The notes: a model not told the origin generated them from the sequence alone. Counted from the stretch's first letter, positions 12,304-23,458 are shown. The stretch is DNA of 64,000 nucleotides from Uloborus plumipes (GCA_038373865.1 JAXGGA010006511.1:1-64000), one strand, 5' to 3'. Numbers and translations are program-made.

Positions 12304-12903
12304 CAGTGGTCGGAAGTAGCGCGCTACAAGTAGCGAAACTACTGTAGTAGCTACATTTTTTAGTAGTTTGTAGTGTAGCGCACTACTTTTTGAAAAAAGT
12401 AGCGTAGTGAGTAGCGCGATACAAAAAAATAGTAGTTTGTAGCGATTTCTGAAAACTACTTTTAAACAAAAAAATAAATAAATAAATGAAAAAAAATTAA
12501 AAAAAAAAGAGAACGAAGGAAAAAAAACAAGGTTTTTCTTGCGGCGAATATTCGTAAAAATTGTAAAAAAAATCTAAAAAGGACAAATTTTTATAAAAAA
12601 AAAGGAATAAAATGGAAAAGTAACAAATAAATTCAAAGACAATTCCTATTTCTATTACATATTCGAATGAGGTAATTTTTTTAATATAAACCACTTTTCG
12701 AATTTTATCGGTCGATCCTCAATCGGTGTATTCTTGTTATTTATTTATTTTTTAAAAAGTAGCGAAGTAGCAACTACATTTCAAAAGTAGTGTAGCTCGC
12801 TACATTTAAAAAAAAGTAGTTGTAGCTGTAGTTAACTACATTTATAAGAAAGTAGTTGTAGTTGTAGTTCGCTACGAAAAATATGTAGTTTTTCCAACCA
12901 CTG
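12304..12903 (+). mobile_element. non-autonomous hAT-type element, copy 1
   Basis: The ends are CAGTGGTCGGAAGTAGC and the reverse complement of CAGTGGTTGGAAAAACTAC. They are flanked by the 8-bp target duplication GAACTAAC (12296-12303, 12904-12911), the length made by hAT transposases. Both subterminal regions are packed with TAGTAGTTGTAGC / GTAGCGCGCTAC repeats, as expected of hAT transposase-binding arrays. The middle is AT-rich and non-coding. A longer copy in the opposite orientation lies at 42686-43534. Confidence 0.88.
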
Positions 12904-13306
12904 GAACTAACGTTATAATAACTAACTACTATTATTCCTCACTCTTTTTCGGCAACAATTAAAAAGGGGAAGTATTTTAACTTCATAATTATTGATATTT
13001 TTCATCCTTTATGGCAAAGATTGAGAAACAACTTTGTCACTTCCGCATCACACAAAAATGTTGCGGATCAAAACTTTAAAGCCCTAGCTTAAAAATTTCA
13101 CTTCAAACATCTTAAAATAAAATTTCGTTAAATCGGACTTACTCCTTTGTACAATCTTTCTAATATCAATAATAATAACTCACATAAAATGATTTTCCAA
13201 CAATATTGACGAGTGTTAAATTAAGCATAAAAATTAATGTAGTTAAATTAAAAACAATGTTTCAAAAACTTGGCAGCAATTTTTTGATAGAGAAAACTTT
13301 AATTTA

Positions 13307-13535
13307 CCGTAAAGTCGGGTTACTTGGACTCACAAGGGGGTTACTTGAGCCCACAGTAAAATGATGAAATCTGGGTTTGGTACTAGCGTTAGAGACTGCA
13401 GAGTGCTTCTACCTAGCGGAGAAACGAGGAACTACGTGCAAGTCTTCAACTAGTAAGTACCAAACTCAGATTTTATCATTTTACTGTAATGGGCTCAAGT
13501 AACCCCCTAGGGTCCAAGTAATCCCGACTTTACGG
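13307..13535. mobile_element. TA-flanked MITE with CCGTAAAGTCGGG ends
   Basis: Inverted ends begin CCGTAAAGTCGGG and are flanked by TA (13305-13306, 13536-13537). Complementarity continues inward through GGGGGTTACTTGAGCCCA and CAGTAAAATGAT to about 85 bp per arm. The element is absent from the matching site in tandem copy 2 near 14531, where the host reads TTTAATTTATG. Confidence 0.8.
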
Positions 13536-13597
13536 TATCTGAAACATATTAATTTTTTTGTGTTATATATTTTTTGTTAGTAATTTTTCTTTTTGTA

Positions 13598-14131
13598 CAC
13601 TGCAAAAAATAAAACGTTGTTTTTACAGTATAATACTGGCAGCAGAGGTTCCAGTTTAAGACTAAAATGTACAGTAATAAACTGAAAAACTAACAATTTC
13701 ACAGTTTATTACTGTAAACAGCAATTTTACAGTTTATTACCACATTTTTGCAGTTTATTGCTAAAAAACTTACTGTATTATAATACAAAAATAACAGTAT
13801 AATTCTGACTGCGGAGATTACAGTTTAAGACTAAAATGCACAGCAATAAACAGAAAAATGAGCAATTTCACAGTTTATTACTGTGAAGCAGCAATTTTAC
13901 AGTTTATTACCACAATTTTGCAGTTTATTGCCAAATAAACTTACTGTATTATACTGTAAAAACAACAGTATAATACTGGCAGCGGAGGTTCCAGTTTTAA
14001 ACTAAACTGCACAGTAATAAACTTAAATTCGCAATTTTAGTTTATTACTGCAAAATTAGTAATTTTTACAGTTTATTAACTATAAAATTAGCTGTATTAT
14101 ACTGTAAAAACAACATTCATTTTTTACAGTG
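13598..14131. mobile_element. CACTGCAAAAAAT-family MITE, copy A
   Basis: It runs from CACTGCAAAAAATAAAACG to the reverse complement of CACTGTAAAAAATGAATG, with TA on both sides (13596-13597, 14132-14133). The interior is built from repeated ACAGTTTATTACTGT hairpin modules and GGCAGCAGAGGTTCCAGTTT blocks, about three rounds here, making this the longest copy. There is no coding frame. TA target sites suggest mobilisation by a Tc1/mariner-type enzyme. Confidence 0.82.
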
Positions 14132-14410
14132 TAAGAATAAGAAAAATCTTGGAAAGTTTTCCTTTTTTTTTATCACTACCTTTTTTGGACACGACAATCA
14201 TGTCTACTTTAAACAAAATAACCAATATACTTAATAAAATAATTCTCTCTCTGGTCTCGGCTACTCCTCATACAGTTCCTTGATCGCTCTCCACTAAGAG
14301 CATTATTGTGCTTGATCTCTGAACACTATCTCAGCCTCATCCTCCTCCTTTACCGCATGATCCTCCGATTCCCAACCCCATACCGAAATCAGAGACATAC
14401 AGACGCATAC

Positions 14411-14490
14411 AGAACATGCAGAGTTCAGACACATACAGAGTTCAGACACTTACAGAGTTCAGACACCTACAGAGTTCAGACACATACAGA
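14411..14490 (+). repeat. 17-bp tandem repeat
   Basis: About four and a half copies of a 17-bp unit, ATACAGAGTTCAGACAC, differ mainly at the first two bases. It lies at the junction between the two copies of the 460-bp duplication. Confidence 0.8.
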
Positions 14491-14987
14491 GACAAACAGA
14501 GTTTTTTGATAGAGAAAATTTTAATTTATGTGAAAGAGATTCATTTTTGTATTAATATATATTTTGTTGTTAATTTTTCTTTTTGTTAAAAATAAGATTA
14601 ATCTTAGAAAACTTTCCAATTTTTCTTTTTTATCATAACCCTTTTTTGGACACTGCAATCATCTCTACATTAAACAAAATACCAAACTACTTAACAAAAT
14701 AATTCTCTCTGATCTCAGTTACTCCTCATACAGTTCCTTGATCGCTCTCCACTAAGAGCATTATTGTGCTTAATCTCTGAACTCTATCTCAGCCCCATCC
14801 TTCTCCCTTACCGCATGATCCTCCGATTCACGATCCCCATACAGAAGTCGGAAGTGCGTTTCCTACTGCGGACGCCAGCAGAAAGAACAGAGAGATTCAC
14901 TTAGGCAGCCCCCTTTGGCTGCGGCCGACAGACCATTGGAGCGTGACCGCACTTATTAAAGAGAGATTGGTCAGGCCTTTTGGTACA

Positions 14988-15715
14988 CAGTAGACGGGCG
15001 ATATGAAAGCAGCAGGCTTTTTGTTTGTGCTTCTGAATGTACCATTAGTTGCTATATGTTAATTGAGGCAGTGAGAAGAAAAGGGATGTCAGTGGACTTT
15101 TTTAAAATTTGAGTAAAACAGGTGCAAAGTTCAAGCACAAAGTAGGTTTTCATGCAACAGGTTTTCTTATTATTAGTAGGAGGGCGATATGAAAGCAATA
15201 GGCTTTTTGCTTGTGCTTCTGAAAATACCATTAAGTACCATAAGTTAATTAAGACAGTGAGAAGAAAAGGGATGTAAGTGAACTTTTAAAAGTTTTGAGT
15301 CAAATGCGTGCAAATTTCAAGCACAAAGTAGGCTTTCGTCGAAAAGTTTTTCTTTTGCGTTATCAGTAGGGGGTGATATGAAAGCAGCAGGTTTTTTGTT
15401 TGTGCTTCTGAATGTACCATTAAGTACTATAAGTTAATTGAGGCTGTGAGAAGAAAAGGGATGTAAGTGGATGTTTTTTTGAATAAAACGAGAGTAAAAT
15501 TCAAGCACAAGGTAGCTTTTTGTATTTTTATTATCAGTAGGAGGGTGATATTAAGCACAAGACATTTTGTTTGCACTTCTAAAAGCACCATTCAATACCA
15601 CAAATTAATCGAAGCAGTTGGAAGCAATGAGAAGTAAGTAGACTTTTTAAAGATTTGAGTAAAGAACGTGCAAAGTTGAAACCCAAGGTAGGTATTCATT
15701 GAAAAGTTCTTCTAA
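14988..15715 (+). repeat. four ~185-bp tandem repeat units
   Basis: The anchor GGGYGATATGAAAGC recurs at about 14997, 15183, 15371 and (as GGGTGATATTAAGC) 15544, giving periods of roughly 186, 189 and 172 bp. Each unit then carries TTTTTGTTTGTGCTTCTG, a TACCATTAAGTAC block, GTGAGAAGAAAAGGGATGTA and TTCAAGCACAAAGTAGG. The fourth unit is the most diverged. Each unit contains stop codons in different places, and no protein is evident. Confidence 0.82.
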
Positions 15716-15823
15716 ATGATACTCTGTAAAAAAATACTGCAGTACAACTAAACATGTCTTGGAAACTAGGATTTTATACACTTTGATAGTCACGGATTTC
15801 ATATACATTTCTAGCCCCCTTAA

Positions 15824-16228
15824 CCCTTTAAGCAGTTTGCCCGTACGGAGTACGTGCTACCCGAAACTGACCTCATCTGGTTTGCCCGTACGGCGTACGG
15901 GCATCGATATTTTCAGATTTCCTCTTCTGGTTTGCCCGAACTGTTCGGAAAATTGCAAAACCTCAAAATTCACAGTAAGTGTGAGAGAAATTTTTGCATA
16001 ATTTGTAAACCACTCTTTACTACATGCAGAATGTACTTGAAAAAAGCAAATATTTCGGGGTTTTGTGACCAAAATTGTAAAAAAAAAAAAAAATGCTGAA
16101 AAGTATTGAAAACTAAAAAAAAATTCTTAATATTCTTATTATGTTAGGTATGGTACTTAACTATATAAAATAAAAAAATATGCCTATTTTGGAAGCATTT
16201 CTGGTAAAATAATTGACCGCTTAAAGGG
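15824..16228. mobile_element. second piggyBac-type MITE with TTAA target sites
   Basis: Inverted ends CCCTTTAAGCAGT and CCCTTTAAGCGGT (right end read inward) abut TTAA at 15820-15823 and 16229-16232. The left part holds repeated TTTGCCCGTACGG and GTACGGCGTACGGGC palindromic motifs. No transposase is present. The terminal sequence differs from the 6989 element, so this is a separate family. Confidence 0.75.
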
Positions 16229-16304
16229 TTAAGAAGCTGCATCGTTGCAACGTTATACTTAAGAAAAATTTGTATCGTTATTACAATGTAGAAAAAATGC
16301 AGTA

Positions 16305-16622
16305 TATTGTAAAAAATTAATGTTGTTTTTACAGTATAATACAGCTAATTTTATAGTAATAAACTAAAAACTGCTAATTTTATAGTTTATTACACTGCAT
16401 TTTACATTTTTAAACAGGAACCTCTGCTGCCAGTATTCTACTGTTCTTTTTACAGTATAATACAGATAATTTTTATTGCAATAAACTGTAAAATTGCTAA
16501 CTTTACAGTAAGAAACTAAAATTGCTAGTTTTACAGTTTCTTACTGTGCATTTTACAGTTTTAAATTGGAACATCGCCTGCCAGTGTTATACTGTAAAAA
16601 CTGCAGTTCATTTTTTGCAGTA
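16305..16622. mobile_element. CACTGCAAAAAAT-family MITE, copy D, eroded ends
   Basis: It contains the family modules TGTTGTTTTTACAGTATAAT, TTTTATAGTTTATTACACTG, AACCTCTGCTGCCAGTATT and ATACTGTAAAAACTGCAGTT in the order seen in other copies. Both terminal pentamers have decayed (TATTG and CAGTA), so the edges are estimates. Confidence 0.75.
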
Positions 16623-16952
16623 AATTACTGGAAAACCTCTAAGAAACTTGGATTTCAGAAATTTTTCTAGTTACGGGTACATTTTCTTTATAAGTAAAAT
16701 TGACTGCGTTACTAAAGAAGAAGCTGTACTGTTAGTAGAAACCTTTATGAAAGTCCAGTTTACAAGAGATTTTTTAGTACCTCATTTTTTTAGTGTACTG
16801 TATAGAAATATTTACCAGGATTTAGTTCCGTCGTTTGTTTTAAAACAGATGAGAGTTTCTTCCACCATTTGTAGTACACTCTTAAAAATAAAGTTCTATA
16901 TTTCACGGAGAAATAAGTTAAATCTAGCAAAATTTTGCTGCAAACAATCTTA

Positions 16953-17029
16953 TAAGTTTCACCAAAGTAATGGTGCTTATAGTGGTCGGTCACCAGTTTG
17001 TAAAAGCACTATTACTTGGGTGAAACTTA
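16953..17029. repeat. short perfect-stem hairpin
   Basis: TAAGTTTCACCAAAGTAATG followed by GTGCTT pairs with the reverse complement at 17004-17029. This is 26 bp with two mismatches and a 25-base loop. It could be a very small MITE or a miRNA-precursor-like hairpin. Nothing in the sequence decides between them. The 140-codon frame across it shows no recognisable domain. Confidence 0.6.
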
Positions 17030-19215
17030 TCATCAATAAGATAGTTGCTGATAAATTCTGCTATATTTAACGGATTTTTTGGCGATTCTTCATTTTTAAT
17101 AATGTGGTTATCTTCAGCTTTTTAACTTTGGCATTTACAGCCCTTTGCTTCCAGGTGCTTCAATAATACACACTATCTTAAGAGATGCACTTCAAACGCT
17201 AAATTAAAAACAAATTACCTTTACAGGTGTTTGAACAGAAGAAGAGACATTGGCATGGAAAATAGCAAAAGAAAACAACAATTATGTTTCAAATAAGCAG
17301 TATAAGTAATAATGTTCTTAATGGGTCCTCGTACTCAGTGGCGCAGCTGGAGAATAGCTTTTGAGGAGGGAGGTGGGGCACTTACAGCAAAATAAATCTG
17401 TCATATAATGGGGAGGGGTCCAGTGGTTTTGAGGCTGAAATATTTTGAATCTGTAGCTTTTTAAATGCAGATTTAGAAGGTCTTTGGTGAAAGGGGAAAG
17501 AAAGGTAAATAGGGCTCAGCATTTATTTTTAGAAATTGAAGTTTTAAAAACAGATTACGTGCCATATTTGTTAGGGCAAGGCTCAAGGGCTATCCCCAAT
17601 CGATGTTTTAAAAACAGATAAAAATCAATTACTCTTCCCCTTCAAGTTTTTGAAATTGAAATTCAAGAGGAGCGCTTGTACAGCTGTGAAGATGTTATGG
17701 TAGAGGGATTCTGGAGTTTTTACACGGAAATTTTTGCCAAAGTTAAAGATTAAAAACGTAAGCAGCATTCTGTGATGTTAGGAGGAGCTCTTGAGAGGCT
17801 ACCGAAATCTCATTTTTCTTGAGCATTGTTTTAAAAACCCAATTTCGGACAATAATTGGTGAAAGAAGAAGAGAACCGGTAGAGAAGGGGTGCGGGAATA
17901 GATCTGTTTTTTTTTTTTTAAATTGCAGTCTCAAAACTTAAGACCATATTTGGTTCGATGTTGTTAAGCATTCGGGAGCTCATCCTTAAAAATTTGTGAA
18001 ATTGAAGCAGTGAAGTCAAACTTGAGACTTTCGTTAAAGATTCTGGCGAAGTACGGGAGCATAGCATTTTGAAGATTTTCTCGTTCTTAATCGAACTAGG
18101 TAAAAAAAAAAACAGCAAGAAGGGGAAAGAAATGAAGAAATTTTGTGCTGGACAGTTATCTGATCAAAAAGCTGTAACTGTTGTAAATTTTAATTTCGAG
18201 ATTGCTATCAAAAAGAAAACATTCAACTCAGCATTCTGGGGTAGTCACCGAGGGGCAGGGACCGGCTTTATTTTTGACATCCAACAAAAGCATTTTTTTT
18301 TTTTTTTTTTGCATTGAAAAAGACGTTCTTTGTAACGCCAAAACACGTGCCGTATTTCTGCGCATTTTTGTTTGTCATCGCTGTATTTTTGATATTAAAC
18401 AAGGACAAGTTTTAAAAACTGCTCAATAATTATTTCACACAAGTTTCCTTTTAAACAATTTGAATTTTTAATATCCAATGGAGGAAACTTAAGAGCAGTA
18501 ATCTTGAAACGCGAAAAAGAAATTAAACATTTAATGAAAAGTAAAATTTTAAGACCATAGGGAGAAATATAATAGCCCATACAAATTCGGCAAGAGAGAG
18601 AAAAAAATACATTACAATTAAATAGAACCCAAAGCGATGGAGAAGCAATAATTCAAACAAGATCTCCATTCTTTGTAGCTCCGCACTTTCTAATTATTTC
18701 CAAAACTTTCAATACTTTTATGCACACCAAATTCTTCGATTGATAAAAGGATTTTCGTGGAAAAACTTGCACCACATCAGTGTCTCCGAATCAAAGCCTT
18801 CTTCGAAGACCTACCTTCGATTATCCCTGGAGAAATCTCCGTTGCATTGAACAATTTAAGTAGATCGCAGAGCATTTCATTTTATGTCGGTACGGAGGCA
18901 TCTGCAAACAAAAGGCCGGAAAACGAAACGTGAATTAATGAGTTTCAATGCGATTTAATTGGTTCCCAAAAATCGACGTGAGTCGAAATGTTGTCATTAA
19001 TGCAAAAAAAGTCCATCTAACGACTTATCTCCAAACAATGATTGAAATCTGATGTCTCTCTTGCTTTCTTTTAGAAGAGCCCATCCCCATGACAATAATT
19101 ATCCTCATACTGTCTTCGTAGGACCTTGTAATGAGGGTCTACATTGATTAAGTTTGATTATTTTTTGATCTTGATGAAAAGTTAGGTTCTATAGAAAATG
19201 TAAGTCTCTGTAGTT
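17030..19215. other. unassigned DNA
   Basis: No gene is recognised. CAGTGGCGCAGCTGGAG near 17337 resembles a lone hAT-type terminus, but no partner end was found. Poly(T)/(A) runs occur at about 17908 and 18294. Confidence 0.4.
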
Positions 19216-19221
19216 GTGCAA

Positions 19222-19500
19222 TGTTACCAGTTTTGTTCTGAGCATCTGAGTAGGTGGCATTCTTTTAAAAAACCAATATTTTTCATAAACTGAAAACTAA
19301 ATATATTGTTTTTTCTGGTATTTATACACGCCTGAACTTGTTCTACTAATACTAGTACGTAGTTGCCAGTTTTGTTTTGAGCTGGTGGTATTCTTTTGAG
19401 AAACCAAAAATATTCCTAAACCGAAAATTACATATATTCTTTCTTCTCGTAGTTATATACGCCTTAATACATTCTAAGTATACCAGTACATGTAAACCAC
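19222..19500 (+). repeat. diverged ~139-bp direct duplication
   Basis: GTTACCAGTTTTGTTCTGAGC near 19223 recurs as GTTGCCAGTTTTGTTTTGAGC near 19362. It is followed in both by GGTGGYATTCTTTT, AACCAAAAATATT-like, TATATT and TATACRCC blocks. There are two copies and no coding potential. Confidence 0.6.
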
Positions 19501-19760
19501 AATGGGTACTTTACAAAGAAAAGTATTTATTTTTGGAAACATTCGAAATATCTTCTAAGAACTGTATTGTTAGGCGCTGGATTTGATCAAACACGTTTTC
19601 CTCTTCATTACATATACTTAAGAATGTCCGCAGGTCTTTATCATACGGTGTAGATATTAAAAAATAATAATAATTTCAATTTTGACATCTTGAAATTCAA
19701 ATTACGTTTCTCTCAATTACGACTTGCGATATATCTTTTTTTGTGTATGTAGGGCATAAG

Positions 19761-19885
19761 CGCCGCCATCAGGAGGAGCGGAGGCCGAGGACAGCAGGAG
19801 GACCTGCCCCAAGAGCAGGTGGACGTACTGATCTGCTCCGGGTCGATCTGAAAAAGGAACCACAACGGTCACGACGTTCTAAAAG
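19761..19885 (+). CDS. candidate internal exon, unidentified
   Basis: A sharply GC-rich stretch of about 125 bp sits in AT-rich DNA. It is preceded by a T-rich run and TGTATGTAG, a plausible splice acceptor, and followed by TCTAAAA|GTAAAATG, a plausible donor. One frame is open throughout and reads basic and disordered: it starts HKRRHQEERRPRTAGG and ends KKEPQRSRRSK. A second frame reads GISAAIRRSGGRG and stops in ICSGSI at about 19852. I cannot choose between them or name a family. It may be an internal exon, a terminal exon, or a conserved non-coding island. No neighbouring exon is recognised, so this remains a hypothesis. Confidence 0.3.
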
Positions 19886-22036
19886 TAAAATGAATAGATA
19901 TTCGTCCCTTGCTTAAAACAAAAGTGTTCCTGGTAAATATAATTCCGTTTTGGCATAAATAATAAAACAAATAATATTTAATTAAACCAGAATATTTATT
20001 TTAGAAGCTAATAACTTGATTGTTAATTGGTTTCTTCGATTTAATTGGCATTGGAATTCCTTATCTTCAAAGTGAAATAAACTAACGTAACAACACCAAC
20101 GAACTTCTTATTTCAATTGAAAATTGGAATTTCCATTGCTTATGTACACTTACATTGTACCGTACTAACAAGTTAAGATTAACTGAACCGTTGGTGGAAG
20201 GGTAAACAAATTAGTATATCTTTATTTTTAATATAAATCTTGTGTCACCAATTTTGCATTTTAAAAAGCAGAACCGATAAAAAGCTGCTTTAAATGGTTT
20301 TAGGGAAATTCGAATTGGAAAAAAAATTAAAAAGAAAACAATAGCATTATTTAAATACTAGCTACAGTTCGATCAAAACTCATACTTCAAGAAGAAATAA
20401 TGTTTAAATTTCTTTGTAGTAACTAAACCATAAAATTAATTGAATTAAATTTATTTGTTCCTTATGATTGTTATTTAATTTATATTTTACAGTAGAATGC
20501 AACACTATTATTTTACAATTGCTCAAAGATTGATGGGTTCTTTGTTCGCCTTGAGGGTTTTCTTAAATACGTCCCTTATTTTCTTTCACTTCACAAAATA
20601 TTAGAGAAAAAAAAAGCATTTTTACAAGTTTTGAGTTCCATGCTGGACAATAAATCACCCTCCTGTTCCATCTCAACTTCAATTAAAATAAATAAAGATA
20701 AATGCAAGAAGTCTTCTCAGAAATTCAATTACACGTAAAACTTTCCGCCATATTCAATGACTCGTGTTGTCTGCCATCTCGTGAATAACTAAGTGCTTTT
20801 GTGCCCCGATGTTTAAAACGGATTCACCGTGGGAGCCCCTGCACATCTCCAGATAACTTACCCCGTGCTTTTTCATGCGTAATACAAAAGTGAAATTTAT
20901 TCGCGAATACAATATTTTTTTCTTGCTGATCCGCGCTGACTTTTTTTCTTCCAAGCGCCCCCAGAATCACAACTTAAATGATATTAGCAAAAGAAAATCG
21001 ACTCGAAGGAAGAAAAAAGGGGGAATCGAATAAACCCCTTGAAAAGTTGAAGTTTTCGTGGTTCCACCCAGGAGGCCAGTTTTAACAATTGACTGGCTTT
21101 CCTGGCATCACTGGCGACGAGTTTAAACGTTCATTTCGCTCGAATCGAAGAAAGCAGTCGAAGAAAGGAAGGAAAATGTAAGATGGAATTGAGAAATGAG
21201 CAAGTTGGAATAAAATGCTTCTATCATTACTTTCCAATCAGCGACCAAATACAATTGAAGTCAGGACATTCCATTTTGTAATATGCTTTTCCAACAACTG
21301 CGCCCTCTTTGCAGCGACAGTGTCTACTGAAGGAGAAAACGAGAAATAGGAAGGAGCATTTTTACTTTTTTTTTCTTATTGTGTTCTTGTTTCTATGTGC
21401 TTTTTATTATTATTATATTTTCTCTCAACAAATGCAGTCCCATCGGAGTTTTGACCGTCCATCCATCATCAGGTAAAATCTGACACTTTCATCTACAGTA
21501 AATAAACCATAAATAAAGACACAAAGCCGGACGAAATTCACTATTCCTTTTCAACTTCCCTGTTCTTAAGTGTACGATATTTTCATTTCAAAGAAGATTT
21601 TAGCCCATCTCAGTAAACAGTGTGTAAAATTTCATTTAATCAGTCAGTTTATTCTTTTGATCGTTGAATATCGTTATATCGTTACATCTCAAATCGATCA
21701 TGTAACGATTCTACTAATCGATTTCGAACATGCTGACATTTAAGAGTTCGCACGGAATAATTTTCCTGTGCCGGCTTTGTTTTATAAGAATCCTTCTACT
21801 AACATACAAGGATGGACGGTGTAGCTTGAGACCAAAGGAGCGGCGAAGGGTGGACTTTAGATTCCTTAATTCTCTGGATGAATATTCTTGGTTGAGATTA
21901 AAAAATTAAAATTCGAAAATTTGGAATTCTGAAAGATTTATAAACCAATACCAGGTTGCTTTTGATGTTTGATTTTGGATGTCTGTTTGGTAACCAAGAA
22001 GTAGAGGAACTTACTTTCCATTACTGTAATTGATAA
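19886..22036. other. unassigned DNA
   Basis: No gene or repeat is recognised. About 20750-21150 is somewhat richer in G+C and seems non-repetitive within the window. It might hold regulatory or conserved non-coding sequence, but nothing specific can be supported. Confidence 0.35.
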
Positions 22037-22038
22037 TA

Positions 22039-23458
22039 CACTGCTCGACATTGAAAATGCAACACCAAGAAGGAGTGGTCAGAAATTGACGAAATTTGGT
22101 AAGAAGACAGAGACAGCATGGAACAATAAGTGATATTTATTTCAAAATAAATAAGCAAAATTTAGAGCGAGGACGGCGTCCGCTCAGTAAGGAGTAGGAC
22201 CACCGCGGACAGCGATGCACGAAAAAACACGTCTAGGCATGGAGTCAATAAGCCTGCGGATGGTGTCCTGAGGGATGGCACTTCATTCCCTTTCAACCAT
22301 TTGCCACAGTTCGTCCTCTGGACGAGGCAGTGGCAGGTTCTGAAAACGGCGTCCAATCACGTCCCACACATGTTCGATTGGTGACAAGTCAGGAGAGTAT
22401 GGTGGCCAGGAAAGAATCTGTACACCTCGTAGAGCATGTTGGCTGATTCGAGCACTGTGAGGCCGGGCGATATCATGTTGAAAAATTGCATTTAGCAGAC
22501 CCTGAAGGTAGGGGATTGCCACCGGCCGCAGTACATTATCTACATATCGTTGGGCCGTCATAGTGCCCCGAATACGAACTAGAGCTGATACTGAATTGTA
22601 TGCAATAGCGCCCCAAACCATTATGCCACGTTGTCGCGCTGTGGGGCGTCCCACAGTTACTGCCGGATTCGATCTTTCTCCACGTCGACGCCACACGCGT
22701 ATGCGATGACTATCGCTGGACAAACAGAAGTGGGATTCATCTGAGAACACTACGGTTTGCCATTCTACCATCCACGTCGCTCTGGTCCGGCACCATTCCA
22801 AACGTTGGTGTCTGTGCTGTGAGGTCAATGGCAGTCTTCTTAGCGGGCGCCGTGATTGCAGGCCACGTGCAACCAGTCGACGGGAAATTGTTCTGGTCGA
22901 CACAGGAACATCCAGGGTACCTTGCACGTGCTGCAGAATCGACGTACAAGTGACTTGCGGTTCCGCCACAGCTTGTCGGTGAATCCGTCGATCCAAGCGG
23001 TCTGACGTCACTCTGGCTGCACCTGCACCCCTCAATGTGGCTACATTTCCTCTTTCCAACCATCTCCGACACAGCCGATGCACAGTTCTTGCATCCATGT
23101 GGGTATCAGCTGCAATTTGACGTATGGACCAATCTCCCCTTCTCAGTCCGATCACCATACCCCTTGTAAAGTCATCTATATGCTGGAAGTGTCTTCGTTG
23201 AGGACGGCGTGGCATTTCCTCCTATCACACGTATCCTTCGAGACAAAAAACAAATTTCCCTGATAATTAGTCTGGCAGAAAAACCAACATGAACATAGTC
23301 CACTTTTCAACTTCATTCTCTTATATCTCACTTCACGTGCGTCGGAGAGCTGCGCATTTCATATCATTTGCATAACTCAGTGACGTGCGTCTACGGTAAA
23401 ATTTGCATGAATTTCTGACCACTCCTTCTTGGTGTTGCATTGTCAATGTCGAGCAGTG
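22039..23458 (-). mobile_element. complete Tc1-like transposon
   Basis: A 1420-bp element with 49-bp terminal inverted repeats (22039-22087, 23410-23458) that differ at one position. They begin CACTGCTCGACATTGA and include AATGCAACACCAAGAAGGAG. The target TA is duplicated at 22037-22038 and 23459-23460. The single gene lies on the minus strand, starts about 195 bp inside the right repeat and ends about 100 bp before the left one. Near-identical ends and an almost intact gene point to a fairly recent insertion. The element is probably inactive because of the stop codon described under the gene. Confidence 0.95.
22184..23215 (-). pseudogene. Tc1-like transposase with one premature stop
   Basis: This gene encodes the cut-and-paste transposase of the surrounding element, which binds the terminal repeats and moves the DNA between TA sites. 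The N-terminal part (about residues 12-120) has two helix-turn-helix-like segments, including WSIRQIAADTHMDARTVHRL and STRTISRRLVARGL, joined by a basic linker. The RNase H-like catalytic domain follows with D159 (VVFSDESHF), D248 (FQHDIARPHSA) and E281 (SPDLSPIEHVWD). Only 32 residues separate the second Asp from the Glu, against 34 in classic Tc1. The start is the ATG at 23215. The frame is open for 310 codons, then meets TGA at 22283-22285. Beyond it the same frame continues for 32 codons, through SMPRRV and GGPTPY, to a natural TGA at 22184. The full frame is 343 residues, normal for the family. Loss of the C-terminal tail probably inactivates it. Confidence 0.93.

Larger units (their letters stand above)
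13281..14850. repeat. ~460-bp direct tandem duplication with two insertions in copy 1
   Basis: Copy 1 (13281 to about 14395) and copy 2 (14506 to about 14850) share TTTTTTGATAGAGAAAA, TTTTTCTTTTTG and a long block containing TACTCCTCATACAGTTCCTT and CACTAAGAGCATTATTGTGC. Removing the MITEs at 13307-13535 and 13598-14131, with one copy of each TA, leaves a spacing of about 458 bp. Copy 2 has neither MITE and serves as the empty-site reference. Confidence 0.8.

Noticed and set aside
16648..17070. 140-codon plus-strand frame
   Set aside because: It crosses a hairpin repeat, has AT-driven composition and shows no recognisable domain.
17337..17360. Lone hAT-like terminus CAGTGGCGCAGCTGG
   Set aside because: No matching inverted end or 8-bp duplication was found.
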